Shown in pieces: positions 28,201 through 38,870 of a stretch of 42,155 bases of DNA. The notes under the pieces were generated by a model. That model ran no database searches, was not told where the DNA came from, and worked only from the letters and a program-made list of their open reading frames with translations. The first letter of the stretch is position 1, and each line of letters opens with the position of its first letter. Position numbers and translations under genes: made by a program. The stretch is from Gammaproteobacteria bacterium (GTDB taxonomy: Bacteria > Pseudomonadota > Gammaproteobacteria > Pseudomonadales > Pseudohongiellaceae): the NCBI GenBank assembly GCA_009844085.1, contig VYCF01000064.1, forward strand, positions 1 through 42,155, read 5' to 3'.

Positions 28201-28824
28201 TTGATCGACGTTATCAGGGCTGGCGGCTGGCTCATGCTTCCGATTCTGCTGTGCTCGATCGTCGCCGCCGCCATCGTCATAGAAAGATTCTGGAGCCTCG
28301 GCCGCACCCGGATTGCGCCCCCCTACCTCATGGCCCAAATCTGGACCTGGCTAAAAAACAAACAACTGGACGCCGACCGCCTAAGCAAAATCCGCCGGAC
28401 TTCGCCCTTAGGCAAGATTCTAGCCGCCGGCCTGATAGCCGCCCGCCACGGCCGCCCCGAAATGAGCAAAGCCATCGAACAGGCAGGCGCCCAGGTAGTA
28501 CACGACCTCGAACGCTACCTCAACGCCCTCGGCACCATAGCCCTGATCTCCCCGTTATTAGGCCTGCTAGGCACCGTCTTCGGCATGATCCAGGTATTCG
28601 ACGACATCATGCTCCAGGGCACCGGCGACGCCGGCCTGCTAGCCGGCGGCATCTCCGAAGCCCTCATCACCACCGCCGCCGGCCTAACCGTCGCCATCCC
28701 CTCGCTCATGTTCCACCGCCATTTCCGCCGTCGCGTCGACGCCCTGGTACTGGAACTCGAACAGGAATCCGTCAAACTGGTTGAAATCCTGTTCGGCGAC
28801 CGCAAGGTCAAGGGCGAAACATGA
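28201..28824 (+). CDS. exbB: ExbB/TolQ-type proton channel subunit
   Basis: A MotA/TolQ/ExbB-family membrane protein, 207 residues, which with ExbD couples the proton gradient to envelope work. Three transmembrane helices: MLPILLCSIVAAAIVIERFW, ALGTIALISPLLGLLGTVFG (the conserved second helix, G-x-x-x-T) and GISEALITTAAGLTVAIPSL. The start is TTG at 28201 with GAGGGCGG upstream. It overlaps exbD by 4 nt. The position between comEC and the lipid A genes matches the exbB/exbD pair beside lpxK in pseudomonads, where a dedicated TonB is not adjacent. Confidence 0.9.
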   Translation: MIDVIRAGGWLMLPILLCSIVAAAIVIERFWSLGRTRIAPPYLMAQIWTWLKNKQLDADRLSKIRRTSPLGKILAAGLIAARHGRPEMSKAIEQAGAQVVHDLERYLNALGTIALISPLLGLLGTVFGMIQVFDDIMLQGTGDAGLLAGGISEALITTAAGLTVAIPSLMFHRHFRRRVDALVLELEQESVKLVEILFGDRKVKGET

Positions 28825-29243
28825 AATTCAGACGCGGCGCACAGCAAAACGAACTGGCGATCAACATCACCCCCCTGATCGACGTCGTCTTCCTGTTGCT
28901 GATCTTCTTCATGGTCACCACCAGCTTCAATCGCGAAAACTGGATGCAGGTCAATCTGCCCCAGGCCAACGCCCAAACGCCCGAAGCCCCCGCGGCGCGA
29001 ATCGACGTCGTGGTGGACCGCGACGGCAACTACCTCGTCAACGGCGCCGCATTGGCCAATAATCGCATCACGACATTAATCGCCGCGCTCGAGCGTGAGG
29101 GCAATGGCGACGACAGCCTGCTCGTAGTGCTCACCGCCGACGAAAACGCCAGACACCAGGCCGTGGTGACCGCAATGGAAGGCATCGGCAGGGCAGGCTT
29201 CGCGAGCCTGCAAATCGCCACACGCGATATAGTCCAGGACTGA
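28821..29243 (+). CDS. exbD: ExbD/TolR-type biopolymer transport protein
   Basis: Partner of ExbB, 140 residues. One N-terminal transmembrane helix, INITPLIDVVFLLLIFFMVT, carries the essential membrane aspartate (PLIDVVF); the rest is a periplasmic domain ending VTAMEGIGRAGFASLQIAT. The ATG overlaps the exbB stop (ATGA), so translation is coupled. Next gene downstream is msbA after 18 nt. Confidence 0.92.
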   Translation: MKFRRGAQQNELAINITPLIDVVFLLLIFFMVTTSFNRENWMQVNLPQANAQTPEAPAARIDVVVDRDGNYLVNGAALANNRITTLIAALEREGNGDDSLLVVLTADENARHQAVVTAMEGIGRAGFASLQIATRDIVQD

Positions 29244-29261
29244 GCGCGGAACAAGAGAAAA

Positions 29262-31027
<1,766 letters not shown>

Positions 31028-31031
<4 letters not shown>

Positions 31032-32053
31032 ATTTTCTCGAGCGCGCCTGGTATGAGGGACGTCCATGGCTCTACCTGCTATGGCCGCTATCCATGCTGT
31101 TCCGAGGATTGGCCGCGTACCGGCGCAGGCGTCACAGTGCGGATGCGAGCCGGCTCGGCAAGCAACCAGTTATCGTCATCGGCAATATCACCGTCGGCGG
31201 CACGGGCAAGACCGCGCTGCTGATCGCCCTGGCGCAGGAACTCAAACAGCGCGGGATGTCTCCGGGAATCATCAGCCGCGGCTACGGCGCGACCGCGGCC
31301 AACTATCCACTGGTTGTCGAAGCCGATTCGAACCCCGACGAATGCGGCGACGAGCCTGTGCTGATCGCGGCGAGCACCGAATGCCCCGTGGTCGTGGACC
31401 CGGACCGCCCCGCGGCGCTCGCTCATCTGCTGGCCGAACACAAGGTCAACGTCGTACTCAGCGATGACGGCCTGCAACATTACCGCCTGCATCGCGACAT
31501 CGAGATCGCCGTAATCGACGGAGCGCGCATGTTCGGCAACGGCCTGCTCCTGCCCGCCGGCCCGCTGCGCGAACCGCAGCAAAGGCTGCACGAAGTCGAC
31601 TTCGTCGTAGTCAACGGCGAAGCGGCAGACGCGCTGGAACTGCCGATTCCACAATACGAGGCGGCAATGGAGGCACACTCCCTGGTCAACTTGGCCACCG
31701 ATGAAGAACGCTCCTTCACCGGAGCGCCTTTCCACGTCGGCAACACCTTGCAGCTCGTTTCAGGAATCGGCAATCCAGAACGGTTTTACGCCTTGATGGA
31801 AAGCCTGCCGTACCCGCTCGCCCGCATCGAATTCCCTGATCATCACAAGTTCAACGAGGAAGATTTCGCCGGCGAGCGCATCGACGCGCATCAGCCCATC
31901 GTGATGACCGAAAAGGATGCGGTAAAATGCCGCCGTTTCGCGACAGCCAATTTCTGGGCCCTGCGCGCCGAAATGAAACTGCCGCCCGAATTCGTCAAGG
32001 CCCTGCTGAAAAGAATCCGGCAGGCAAAGGCGGAAGCCAAAGCCAAGACCTGA
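31028..32053 (+). CDS. lpxK: Tetraacyldisaccharide 4'-kinase LpxK
   Basis: Adds the 4'-phosphate to the lipid A disaccharide. The 341-residue product begins with a membrane-associated helix ([20 protein letters not shown]), then the P-loop [77 protein letters not shown] (with the catalytic aspartates) and [14 protein letters not shown], ending with [13 protein letters not shown]. The ATG overlaps the msbA stop. The C-terminal tail is lysine- and alanine-rich. Confidence 0.95.
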
Positions 32054-32070
32054 ATCGAACCGCCAGGAAA

Positions 32071-32265
32071 ATGAACGTAGACCGCAAACTGCTCGCCATA
32101 CTCGTCTGCCCCATCTGCAAGGGCGAACTGCGCTACGACCGCCAGGCCGCCGAACTGCTATGCGCGGCCGACGGCCTCGCCTTCCCCATCCGCGACGGCG
32201 TCCCGGTCATGCTCCCCGAGGAAGCCCGGGAAATGAGCTTTGAAGAGCGGGAAAAGGCCCGGTGA
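32071..32265 (+). CDS. Trm112/YcaR-family small protein
   Basis: A 64-residue protein of the Trm112/YcaR family, conserved between lpxK and kdsB. It has [17 protein letters not shown] with one CxxC pair and [20 protein letters not shown]; the third Cys is present (LLCAADG), but the fourth, as in many bacterial members, is missing, so zinc binding is uncertain. The ATG at 32071 starts [14 protein letters not shown] directly. Its GTGA overlaps the kdsB start. Function in bacteria is poorly known. Confidence 0.88.
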   Translation: MNVDRKLLAILVCPICKGELRYDRQAAELLCAADGLAFPIRDGVPVMLPEEAREMSFEEREKAR

Positions 32266-32999
32266 CGTTCTCCGTCATCATTCCCGCCCGCTTCGCTTCC
32301 ACTCGCCTGCCCGGCAAACTGCTGCTCGACCTGGCCGGCAAACCGATCCTGCAACGCACCATCCAACGCGCGCAGGCAAGCGAAGCGAGCCAGATAGTCG
32401 TCGCCACCGATGACAAGCGCATCGCCAAACTGGGAGAATCGTCCGGCGCCAGCGTAGTCATGACTTCCCCCGACCACGCCACCGGCACCGACCGCATCCA
32501 GGAAGCCGCCGTCTCACTGGGCCTGGGCGGAGAGGAAATCGTCGTCAACGTACAAGGCGACGAACCGCTGATCCCGGTAGCCGCAATCAACCAGGTCGCA
32601 CGCAACCTGGCGCAGCACCAGGACGCCGGCATCGCCACCTTGTGCGAAGAAATCACCGACACAGCCGAGATCGCCGACCCCAACGCCGTAAAAGTCGTTC
32701 GCGACGAGCAAGGATACGCGCTCAACTTCAGCCGTTCGCCGATTCCCCACGATGATGCGTCCCCGGACCTACGCCACATCGGCATCTACGCCTACCGCGT
32801 CGATTTCCTGAACCGTTTCGTGCAATGGCCGCAATCCGAACCCGAACTCAGCGAACGACTCGAACAATTGCGCGCCCTAAGCCACGGCGTAAAAGTCCAC
32901 GCAGGAATTTCAAGCGAACAGATCCCACCGGGCATCGACACCGAAAAAGACCTTAAAGCCGCCCGCAAATTCCTCACAAAACAGGGCGTTGCAACTTGA
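32262..32999 (+). CDS. kdsB: CMP-Kdo synthetase KdsB
   Basis: Activates Kdo with CTP for the inner core of LPS. The 245-residue product shows [69 protein letters not shown] and FSRSPIPHD, then [18 protein letters not shown], all KdsB motifs. The GTG start at 32262 overlaps the Trm112-like stop; the 3' end overlaps murB by 4 nt. Confidence 0.96.
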   Translation: MTFSVIIPARFASTRLPGKLLLDLAGKPILQRTIQRAQASEASQIVVATDDKRIAKLGESSGASVVMTSPDHATGTDRIQEAAVSLGLGGEEIVVNVQGDEPLIPVAAINQVARNLAQHQDAGIATLCEEITDTAEIADPNAVKVVRDEQGYALNFSRSPIPHDDASPDLRHIGIYAYRVDFLNRFVQWPQSEPELSERLEQLRALSHGVKVHAGISSEQIPPGIDTEKDLKAARKFLTKQGVAT

Positions 33000-34003
33000 A
33001 TCTCACATACAACGCCGAACTAAAACCATACAACTCCTTCGGCGTCTCCGCGAAAGCCACCTGCCTCGCGGAAATCCACGCAAGCGAAGATCTCGAACAA
33101 GCAGTAGAACTCGCGGATTCCAACGATTTGCCCCTGCTACTCCTCGGCGGCGGCACAAACGTCCTGTTCGCCGGCGACTTCCCCGGCATGGTCCTGCTAA
33201 TGCGCAACCGCGGCGTAGAAATCGACCGCGAAAGCGGCCTGATCCGCATCGCCGCCGGAGAAAACTGGCACGACCTGGTTCAAACCTGCCTCAAAAACAG
33301 CCTCTACGGCCTCGAAAACATGGCCCTGATCCCCGGCAGCACCGGCGCCGCACCAGTACAAAACATCGGCGCCTATGGCATAGAACTCGAAAGCTTCTTC
33401 GTCGAACTAGACCTGTTCGACTGCAACAGCGGCAACGTCCGCACCATGAACCGCAAAGACTGCAATTTCTCCTACCGAGACAGCATCCTGAAACAACCCC
33501 GCCCGCGCCCACAAGTAGTCTGCTCACTAACATTGCAACTACTACGCGACCCCACCCCAAACCTCAGCTACCCAACACTGGCCAAAGAACTAGAACCCAT
33601 CGGCGACCCCACACCACAAGACATATTCAAAGCCGTCTGCCAAATCCGCCGCCGCAGACTCCCCGACCCCACCAAAATCGGCAACGCCGGCAGCTTCTTC
33701 AAAAACCCAGTAATTCCACACAACGAATTCGAACAACTACGCACCCGTTTCGACTCCCCACCCTCATTCCCCGCAAAAGAAGGCATAAAAATCCCCGCCG
33801 GCTGGCTCCTCGAACAATGCGGCTTCAAAGGCTACACAAAGGGCGAAGCAGGCGTCTCCGAACGCCACGCCCTCGTCCTCATCAACAGAGGAGGCGCCAC
33901 CGGCAAAGAACTCCACCAACTAGCAATGGAAATGCAAGCAAGAGTCCAATCCGAGTTCGGCATCACCTTAGAACCCGAGGTCCGCGTCATCTGCACTGCG
34001 TAA
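32996..34003 (+). CDS. murB: UDP-N-acetylenolpyruvoylglucosamine reductase MurB
   Basis: FAD enzyme making UDP-N-acetylmuramate for peptidoglycan. The 335-residue type I protein shows NSFGVSAKATCLAEI, LLLLGGGTNVLFAGDFPG (FAD loop), LENMALIPGSTGAAPVQNIG followed by AYGIE, FSYRDSILKQ with the catalytic tyrosine region, GNAGSFFKNPV with the catalytic serine, and GWLLEQCGFKGYTKGEAGV then SERHALVLIN. The start is TTG at 32996, overlapping the kdsB stop (TTGA). Coding strand is strongly G-poor (for example 11 G against 25 C in 33601-33660). The TAA at 34001-34003 directly abuts repeat copy 2. Confidence 0.95.
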   Translation: MNLTYNAELKPYNSFGVSAKATCLAEIHASEDLEQAVELADSNDLPLLLLGGGTNVLFAGDFPGMVLLMRNRGVEIDRESGLIRIAAGENWHDLVQTCLKNSLYGLENMALIPGSTGAAPVQNIGAYGIELESFFVELDLFDCNSGNVRTMNRKDCNFSYRDSILKQPRPRPQVVCSLTLQLLRDPTPNLSYPTLAKELEPIGDPTPQDIFKAVCQIRRRRLPDPTKIGNAGSFFKNPVIPHNEFEQLRTRFDSPPSFPAKEGIKIPAGWLLEQCGFKGYTKGEAGVSERHALVLINRGGATGKELHQLAMEMQARVQSEFGITLEPEVRVICTA

Positions 34004-34132
34004 GTCGCCGTCTGGTGTGCCGTGTGCAGCGGGCGTGCGAGGCAGGGATAGCCGAGCCCGAAGCCTACATGGATGTATTTACGGCGTCCGCTGCACACGG
34101 CACACCAGACGGCGACGGATCGAAGCCACCAA
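34004..34132. repeat. Structured inverted repeat, copy 2 (after murB)
   Basis: Perfect 29-bp arms (34004-34032 and 34088-34116) enclose a 55-nt centre nearly identical to that of copy 1 at 28010, and the same ATCGAAGCCACCAA tail follows. Arms read 12 nt GTCGCCGTCTGG, 11 nt TGTGCCGTGTG, then CAGCGG; the 11 middle nt differ from copy 1 but remain fully paired. The left arm begins at the base right after the murB stop, so it would form the 3' end of the murB message and may act as terminator or stabiliser. Confidence 0.85.
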
Positions 34133-34189
34133 TCGCCGCCACAGCTTGAGCGGCGCGCTACTGTCCGCTAAGCTTTTCAGCATGCGCGT

Positions 34190-36058
34190 ATGGATTCGCA
34201 ACCCCCCACCATGACTCAAAAAACCGCCTTCGACCACGAAAGCTACATCGCCGGCCTAACCCGCAGGCCCGGGGTCTACCAGATGCAGGACAGCGCCGGC
34301 AAAGTCATCTACATCGGCAAGGCCGCAAACCTCCGCAACCGCGTCCGCAGCTACTTCCGCGGCACAGCCCTCAACGCCAGAAGCCTGGCCATGATCAACA
34401 AGGTGGCCCGCATCGAAGTCACCGTCACCGACAGCGAAACCGAGGCCCTGCTGCTCGAACAGTCCCTCATCAAGCAATCCCGGCCCACCTACAACATCCA
34501 GTTGCGCGACGACAAGTCCTACCCCTACATCCTGCTCACCGACCACCAGAACTTCCCCAGGCTGTCCTTCTACCGCGGCAGCCGGCGCGGCAAGGGCGTC
34601 TTCTACGGCCCATACCCCAGCGCCCATTCGACCAGGGACAGCCTGAACGTATTGCAGAAAGTCTTCCAGGTGCGCCAATGCGAGGACAGTTATTACAGCA
34701 ACCGCACCCGGCCCTGCCTGCAACACCAGATCAAGCGCTGCACCGCGCCCTGCGTCGGCCTCGTCTCCCAAGAGGATTACGCCGAGCAGGTGCGCTACTC
34801 GAAGCTGTTCCTCGAAGGCAAGAGCGACAGGCTGTTCAACGAACTCGCCAGAGACATGGAAGCCGCCGCCGCCCGCGAGCAATTCGAGAAAGCCGCCGTT
34901 ATCCGCGACCGCATCGCCGCCTTGCGGCGCATCCAGGACAAGCAGGCCGTAGCCAACAAGGGCGGCAATTCCGACATCATCGCCGCGGAACTCGACCAGC
35001 CCTACGCCTGCGTACACGTGATCCACGTCAGGGCAGGGCGCATCATCGATTCAAAAAGCCATTTCCCCCAATACCGCCTCGCCCAAAACGCGACCGAAGT
35101 CGTCGCCGCCTTCATCTCCCAGGTCTACCTCTCCGGCGGCAAGGCGACCCTCATGCCCCGGGAAGTGATCGTGCCCGAGTTATCCGAGGAAGCCGAAAAA
35201 ATCGAAGCCGCCCTCAGTTACGTGGCGGAACGCAAGGTGAAACTGTCCGCCCGCGTGCGCAGCCACCGCGCCAGATGGCTGGAAATGGCCGGCGCCAACG
35301 CGCGCCAGTCGCTCGAAACCCTGCTCGCCAGCCGGCAGAACATCCGCCGCCGCCTGCTCTTCCTGCAACGCGCGCTGAAACTGGAGAAGGTCCCCACCCG
35401 CCTCGAATGCTTCGACATCAGCCATACCGGGGGCCGGGAAACCGTCGCCTCGGCCGTCGTATTCGACGAAAACGGCCCCGCCAGGAGCGACTACCGGCGC
35501 TTCAACATCAACGCCGTCAAGGCGGGAGACGATTACGCCGCCATGGAGCAGGTGCTCAAGCGGCGCTTCACCCGCCTGCTCGCCGGCGAAGCCAAGATGC
35601 CCGACCTCGTACTCATCGACGGCGGCGAAGGCCAACTCGGCCGCGCGGCGAAAGCCTTCGACGAACTCGGCGTCGAAAACCTGCCCCTGCTCGCCATCGC
35701 CAAGGGAATCAGCCGCCGCCCCGGCCAGGAAACGCTGTTTCTGCGCCAGGGCGAGACGACCCGGGAACTGAGCCTGGATTCGATTTCCCCGGCCCTGCAC
35801 CTGGTGCAGCAAGTGCGCGACGAAGCGCATCGATTCGCCATCGCCGGGCATCGCCGCAAGCGCGCGAAAGCCGGCAAGACCTCGTTCCTGGAAAGCATTC
35901 CGGGGGTCGGCCCGGCCCGGCGGCGGGAACTGCTGCGGCATTTCGGCGGCCGCCAGCAACTGTTCCGCGCCAGCGAAACGCAACTCGCCAACGTCAATGG
36001 CATCAGCCGGCAAATGGCCGAAACCATATACAAGCACCTACACGGAACGTTCCCATGA
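34190..36058 (+). CDS. uvrC: Excinuclease ABC subunit UvrC
   Basis: Makes both incisions in nucleotide excision repair. The 622-residue product has an N-terminal GIY-YIG nuclease (RPGVYQMQDSAGKVIYIGKA, residues about 25-45, then LRNRVRSYF), the Cys-containing CLQHQIKRCTAPCVGLVS, a UVR motif for UvrB contact (about residues 215-245), an RNase H-like nuclease domain (ECFDISHTGGRETVASAVVF, LVLIDGGEGQLGRAAKAF), and C-terminal helix-hairpin-helix motifs (LESIPGVGPARRRELLRHFG). ATG 34211 (MTQKTAFD) is an alternative start. The stop overlaps pgsA by 4 nt. Confidence 0.96.
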   Translation: MDSQPPTMTQKTAFDHESYIAGLTRRPGVYQMQDSAGKVIYIGKAANLRNRVRSYFRGTALNARSLAMINKVARIEVTVTDSETEALLLEQSLIKQSRPTYNIQLRDDKSYPYILLTDHQNFPRLSFYRGSRRGKGVFYGPYPSAHSTRDSLNVLQKVFQVRQCEDSYYSNRTRPCLQHQIKRCTAPCVGLVSQEDYAEQVRYSKLFLEGKSDRLFNELARDMEAAAAREQFEKAAVIRDRIAALRRIQDKQAVANKGGNSDIIAAELDQPYACVHVIHVRAGRIIDSKSHFPQYRLAQNATEVVAAFISQVYLSGGKATLMPREVIVPELSEEAEKIEAALSYVAERKVKLSARVRSHRARWLEMAGANARQSLETLLASRQNIRRRLLFLQRALKLEKVPTRLECFDISHTGGRETVASAVVFDENGPARSDYRRFNINAVKAGDDYAAMEQVLKRRFTRLLAGEAKMPDLVLIDGGEGQLGRAAKAFDELGVENLPLLAIAKGISRRPGQETLFLRQGETTRELSLDSISPALHLVQQVRDEAHRFAIAGHRRKRAKAGKTSFLESIPGVGPARRRELLRHFGGRQQLFRASETQLANVNGISRQMAETIYKHLHGTFP

Positions 36059-36603
36059 ACATCGCCAACCTGACAACCATCCTGCGCATCGTCCTGATTC
36101 CGGTGATCGTGGGCTACTACTACTCGAACCTGGCCCAGGGCCACCTGATCGCCGCCGCGGTTTTCGCCGTGGCCAGCCTGACCGACTGGCTCGACGGCTA
36201 TCTCGCCCGCAAGCTCGACCAGGCGACCGAACTCGGCGCCTTCCTCGACCCGGTCGCGGATAAACTGCTCGTCGTCGTGGTCTCGCTGGTGCTGCTGGCG
36301 ACGTACCCGGTGCTGCTGCTGCCGATCGCCGTCATCGTCGTGCGCGAACTGGTGATCTCCGCCTTGCGCGAATGGACCGCGGCCAGGGGAAAACGCGTCG
36401 CGGTGGCCTTCTCCGGCAAGCTCAAGGCGACGATCCAGATGCTCGCCATCATCGCCTTGCTGACGCTCGAAAACGGCGAACCGCGCCTGCTCTGGCTACT
36501 CGGCGCCGGCCTGATCTACCTCTCCGCCATCATCGCCCTATGGTCCATGGCCCAATACTTCCACCGCGCCTGGCAAAACCTGCGCAATTCGGATCCAACT
36601 TGA
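36055..36603 (+). CDS. pgsA: CDP-diacylglycerol-glycerol-3-phosphate phosphatidyltransferase PgsA
   Basis: Makes phosphatidylglycerophosphate, the committed step to phosphatidylglycerol. The 182-residue membrane protein carries the full CDP-alcohol transferase motif: DWLDGYLARKL then G-AFL-DPVAD, i.e. D-x2-D-G-x2-A-R-x8-G-x3-D-x3-D. Hydrophobic helices surround it. The ATG overlaps the uvrC stop; the uvrC-pgsA-tRNA order is as in pseudomonads. The TTGACT -35 of the tRNA promoter overlaps its stop codon. Confidence 0.95.
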   Translation: MNIANLTTILRIVLIPVIVGYYYSNLAQGHLIAAAVFAVASLTDWLDGYLARKLDQATELGAFLDPVADKLLVVVVSLVLLATYPVLLLPIAVIVVRELVISALREWTAARGKRVAVAFSGKLKATIQMLAIIALLTLENGEPRLLWLLGAGLIYLSAIIALWSMAQYFHRAWQNLRNSDPT

Positions 36604-36627
36604 CTCAAAACCGTTTGCCATTAGAAT
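36600..36627 (+). promoter_or_regulatory. Sigma-70-like promoter for the tRNA genes
   Basis: TTGACT (36600-36605), 16-nt spacer, TAGAAT (36622-36627); transcription would begin near 36634, about 10 nt before tRNA-Gly. The -35 overlaps the pgsA stop codon. Confidence 0.6.
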
Positions 36628-36643
36628 ATCCCGCCTGCCCAAA

Positions 36644-36719
<76 letters not shown>

Positions 36720-36762
36720 ATTCCTCCCCACCGTTTTTCTGCTATATTGCCCGCGACACGAA

Positions 36763-36836
36763 GGCTGGGTGGCAGAGTGGCCATGCAGCGGACTGCAACT
36801 CCGCGTACGCCGGTTCGATTCCGACCCCAGCCTCCA
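36763..36836 (+). tRNA. tRNA-Cys: tRNA-Cys (anticodon GCA)
   Basis: A 74-nt cloverleaf including encoded CCA. Acceptor GGCTGGG pairs with CCCAGCC; the anticodon stem-loop GCGGACTGCAACTCCGC has anticodon GCA; the T-arm contains GGTTCGATTCC. It lies 43 nt after tRNA-Gly. In Pseudomonas a tRNA-Leu gene usually follows; here AT-rich island sequence follows instead. Confidence 0.97.
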
Positions 36837-37031
36837 AATCAAAATCTTTCGTGATGCTTGCGTCATGCGCCATCCTTACCAGACAGTTGGGAACCTGGCA
36901 GGCACACCAGATTTAGTATTTGTTGATATTTGTGTTTGGTTAGGTTAGATCTAGTTCCGCCGAAATGATTAATGTGGATCAGATGCATATTTAGGCTGTA
37001 AGTAATTTTGAATACCTAACTTTTGGGCTAA

Positions 37032-37061
37032 TTGGGGTTAAGAAAAAACTAGCTTTATAAC
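37032..37061 (+). promoter_or_regulatory. Possible promoter of the KAP-like NTPase gene
   Basis: TTGGGG (37032-37037), 18-nt spacer, TATAAC (37056-37061), about 36 nt before the start. The surrounding 36837-37097 is non-coding and AT-rich, so chance matches are likely; a tentative call. Confidence 0.3.
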
Positions 37062-37097
37062 AATACAGCAAAATTATCTGGAATCTGGGGTAAATAG

Positions 37098-38786
37098 ATG
37101 GATAGTCAACAGTTAGAAGAGCAGTTGCTAAGGTTCCTTAAATCAGATTCTCCTGGTTCTTTTGCTCTTTGGGGAAACTGGGGTGTTGGGAAAACCTTTA
37201 CATGGAAAAAGTATATCCAATGCGCATCTGAGAAGGATCAGTTGACTTACAGCAACAACTACTCTTATGTGTCATTATTTGGAGTCAATTCACTTGAAGA
37301 GTTAAAGTTCCAAATATTTCAAAATCAAATACCGGGAGAATTCATTGGCAGAGAGGATGAAATAAACGAGAAGAAAATGGAATCCACCAAAAATATTTTT
37401 ACTAAAGGGAAAAAGTTCGGTGGCCTTTTTCTGGATCCGGCTGTCACAAAGTTTGCCAACGTAATTAGGTCTGCAGCGTATTTGACGGTTAATAAAGCCC
37501 TTATTTGCATTGACGACATTGAGCGAAAAGGTAATGGCCTTACGATTAATGATACGATGGGGCTAATTTCGCAACTTACGGAGGAAAAAAATTGCAAAGT
37601 AGTACTCATTTATAACAGCGGCGTTCTACAAGGAGAAGATAAAACAGAGTATGACAATTATCGAGAAAAAGTTATTGATATAGAATTTGAGTATAAACCT
37701 TCGACAAAAGAGTGTTGTGCTGTAGCTTTCTCACAGCAAACAACTTTTAAAGATGAGTTGACCATGAATTGCATAAAGTTAGAAGTTGACAATATAAGAA
37801 TTCTTCGAAGAATTGCAAACTTCACTGCCTATTTAGAACCTTTATTGGAAGGTTATCATCCTGGATTGATCAAAACTTGTCTAAATACGCTTTGTCTGTA
37901 TGCTTGGTGCTACTACAGCAACGATGGTTTATCACCAAACTATACATTTGTTAAGAAAAGACCATATGGTTTGACTGCAGAAGGTGGCACAGAAGAAGAT
38001 AAGGTTCAAAAAGCACGTTGGAGTTCTTATCTACAAAGTTACAAATACAATTGGGGGTTTGAAGTAAACTCTCAGGTTGCAAAATTGATTGAATCTGGAA
38101 GCCTTGATCAACATCAATTTAGGTTACATGCAGATAGAGAGAATGAGCGAATCCAAGAAAACTATGGGAGGTCGAACTTTTTTAGCGCATTTGACCTATT
38201 CTTCGGAAGCTTTGAAGATAATGAAGATGCTGTAGTAAGTGAAATTATTAGTGAATTCAAAAAAAATGTTAAGTATATATCTATCCTAAATGTGGATAAC
38301 GCAACATCGCTACTTCGAAAGTTGAATAGAAGTGATGAGGCGGATATGCTCATTGAATTTTACATTGCTGAGAACAACGAAAATTCAGCAATTTTTAACC
38401 TTTCTGAGTATCCATTTTATGACAGCCTTACTGATTCAGTGCTGATAAATAGTCTCAATGAAGCGGCTAATGCAAGCGCGAAAATGCAAACACTAGAAGA
38501 AGCCGTAAATATGATTGCTAGCAATCAAGGCTGGTCTCCAACTGAAATCTCAACAATGTTCAATGCAAGCGTCGAAGAATATGTTGCTCTGTTTCGGAAA
38601 ACAAGAAATGACATGCTAAAAGATTATGTAAATGCGTGTCTAAAATTCGCCAGATTACAAGGCGCATCAACCGAACAAATCAAGATCAGTGAAAAGGCAA
38701 CATTTGCCCTCAAATCTCTTGCGAAAGAAAATCGAATAAATCGGATTCGTGTTTCGTATTTTGGAGTTTCTACTAATGAAGAATGA
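37098..38786 (+). CDS. KAP-like P-loop NTPase, probable defence protein
   Basis: A 562-residue P-loop NTPase of unknown function. Walker A is GNWGVGKT (residues 26-33) very near the N terminus, and Walker B is LICIDDIER (135-143), the form typical of KAP/STAND-like NTPases (IDDLDR). Between them, YSYVSLFGVNSLEELKFQIF is a pattern I associate with uncharacterised 'P-loop NTPase fold' proteins. The remaining 400 residues are helical, with no visible nuclease, TIR or transmembrane segment. GGGG lies upstream of the start. GC is about 37% (22 of 60 in 37321-37380) against over 60% in the core, a sign of transfer. It is the first gene after the tRNAs and convergent with hsdM. A defence role is inferred from context only. 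Confidence 0.6.
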   Translation: MDSQQLEEQLLRFLKSDSPGSFALWGNWGVGKTFTWKKYIQCASEKDQLTYSNNYSYVSLFGVNSLEELKFQIFQNQIPGEFIGREDEINEKKMESTKNIFTKGKKFGGLFLDPAVTKFANVIRSAAYLTVNKALICIDDIERKGNGLTINDTMGLISQLTEEKNCKVVLIYNSGVLQGEDKTEYDNYREKVIDIEFEYKPSTKECCAVAFSQQTTFKDELTMNCIKLEVDNIRILRRIANFTAYLEPLLEGYHPGLIKTCLNTLCLYAWCYYSNDGLSPNYTFVKKRPYGLTAEGGTEEDKVQKARWSSYLQSYKYNWGFEVNSQVAKLIESGSLDQHQFRLHADRENERIQENYGRSNFFSAFDLFFGSFEDNEDAVVSEIISEFKKNVKYISILNVDNATSLLRKLNRSDEADMLIEFYIAENNENSAIFNLSEYPFYDSLTDSVLINSLNEAANASAKMQTLEEAVNMIASNQGWSPTEISTMFNASVEEYVALFRKTRNDMLKDYVNACLKFARLQGASTEQIKISEKATFALKSLAKENRINRIRVSYFGVSTNEE

Positions 38787-38791
38787 ATTTT

Positions 38792-38864
38792 GTGTTTGAA
38801 ATGAGGAGTGCAGGATTGATATTCACCTGATAGTCGTTGCTCCCGGATATCTGGGCTCAAACAC
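38792..38864. terminator. Inverted repeat between convergent island genes
   Basis: Arms GTGTTTGA (38792-38799) and TCAAACAC (38857-38864) are separated by 57 nt, which include a small CCCGG-ATAT-CTGGG hairpin (38842-38855, one G-U pair). Placed between two convergent stops, it may end both transcripts; the T-run ATTTTTTCT just beyond (38874-38882) would serve the plus-strand transcript. Confidence 0.35.
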
Positions 38865-38870
38865 CCTTTC

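Noticed and set aside
32989..34149. A 386-codon frame rich in Arg, Pro and His overlapping murB
   Set aside because: Out-of-frame shadow created by the G-poor, C/A-rich composition; it runs through the hairpin repeat.
34678..36603. A 641-codon frame covering uvrC and pgsA
   Set aside because: Upstream part is a shadow of uvrC; only the in-frame pgsA at its end is real.
37098..38786. Avs/STAND-type phage sensor
   Set aside because: No C-terminal repeat sensor or N-terminal effector is visible; the short N terminus before Walker A suits KAP-like NTPases better.
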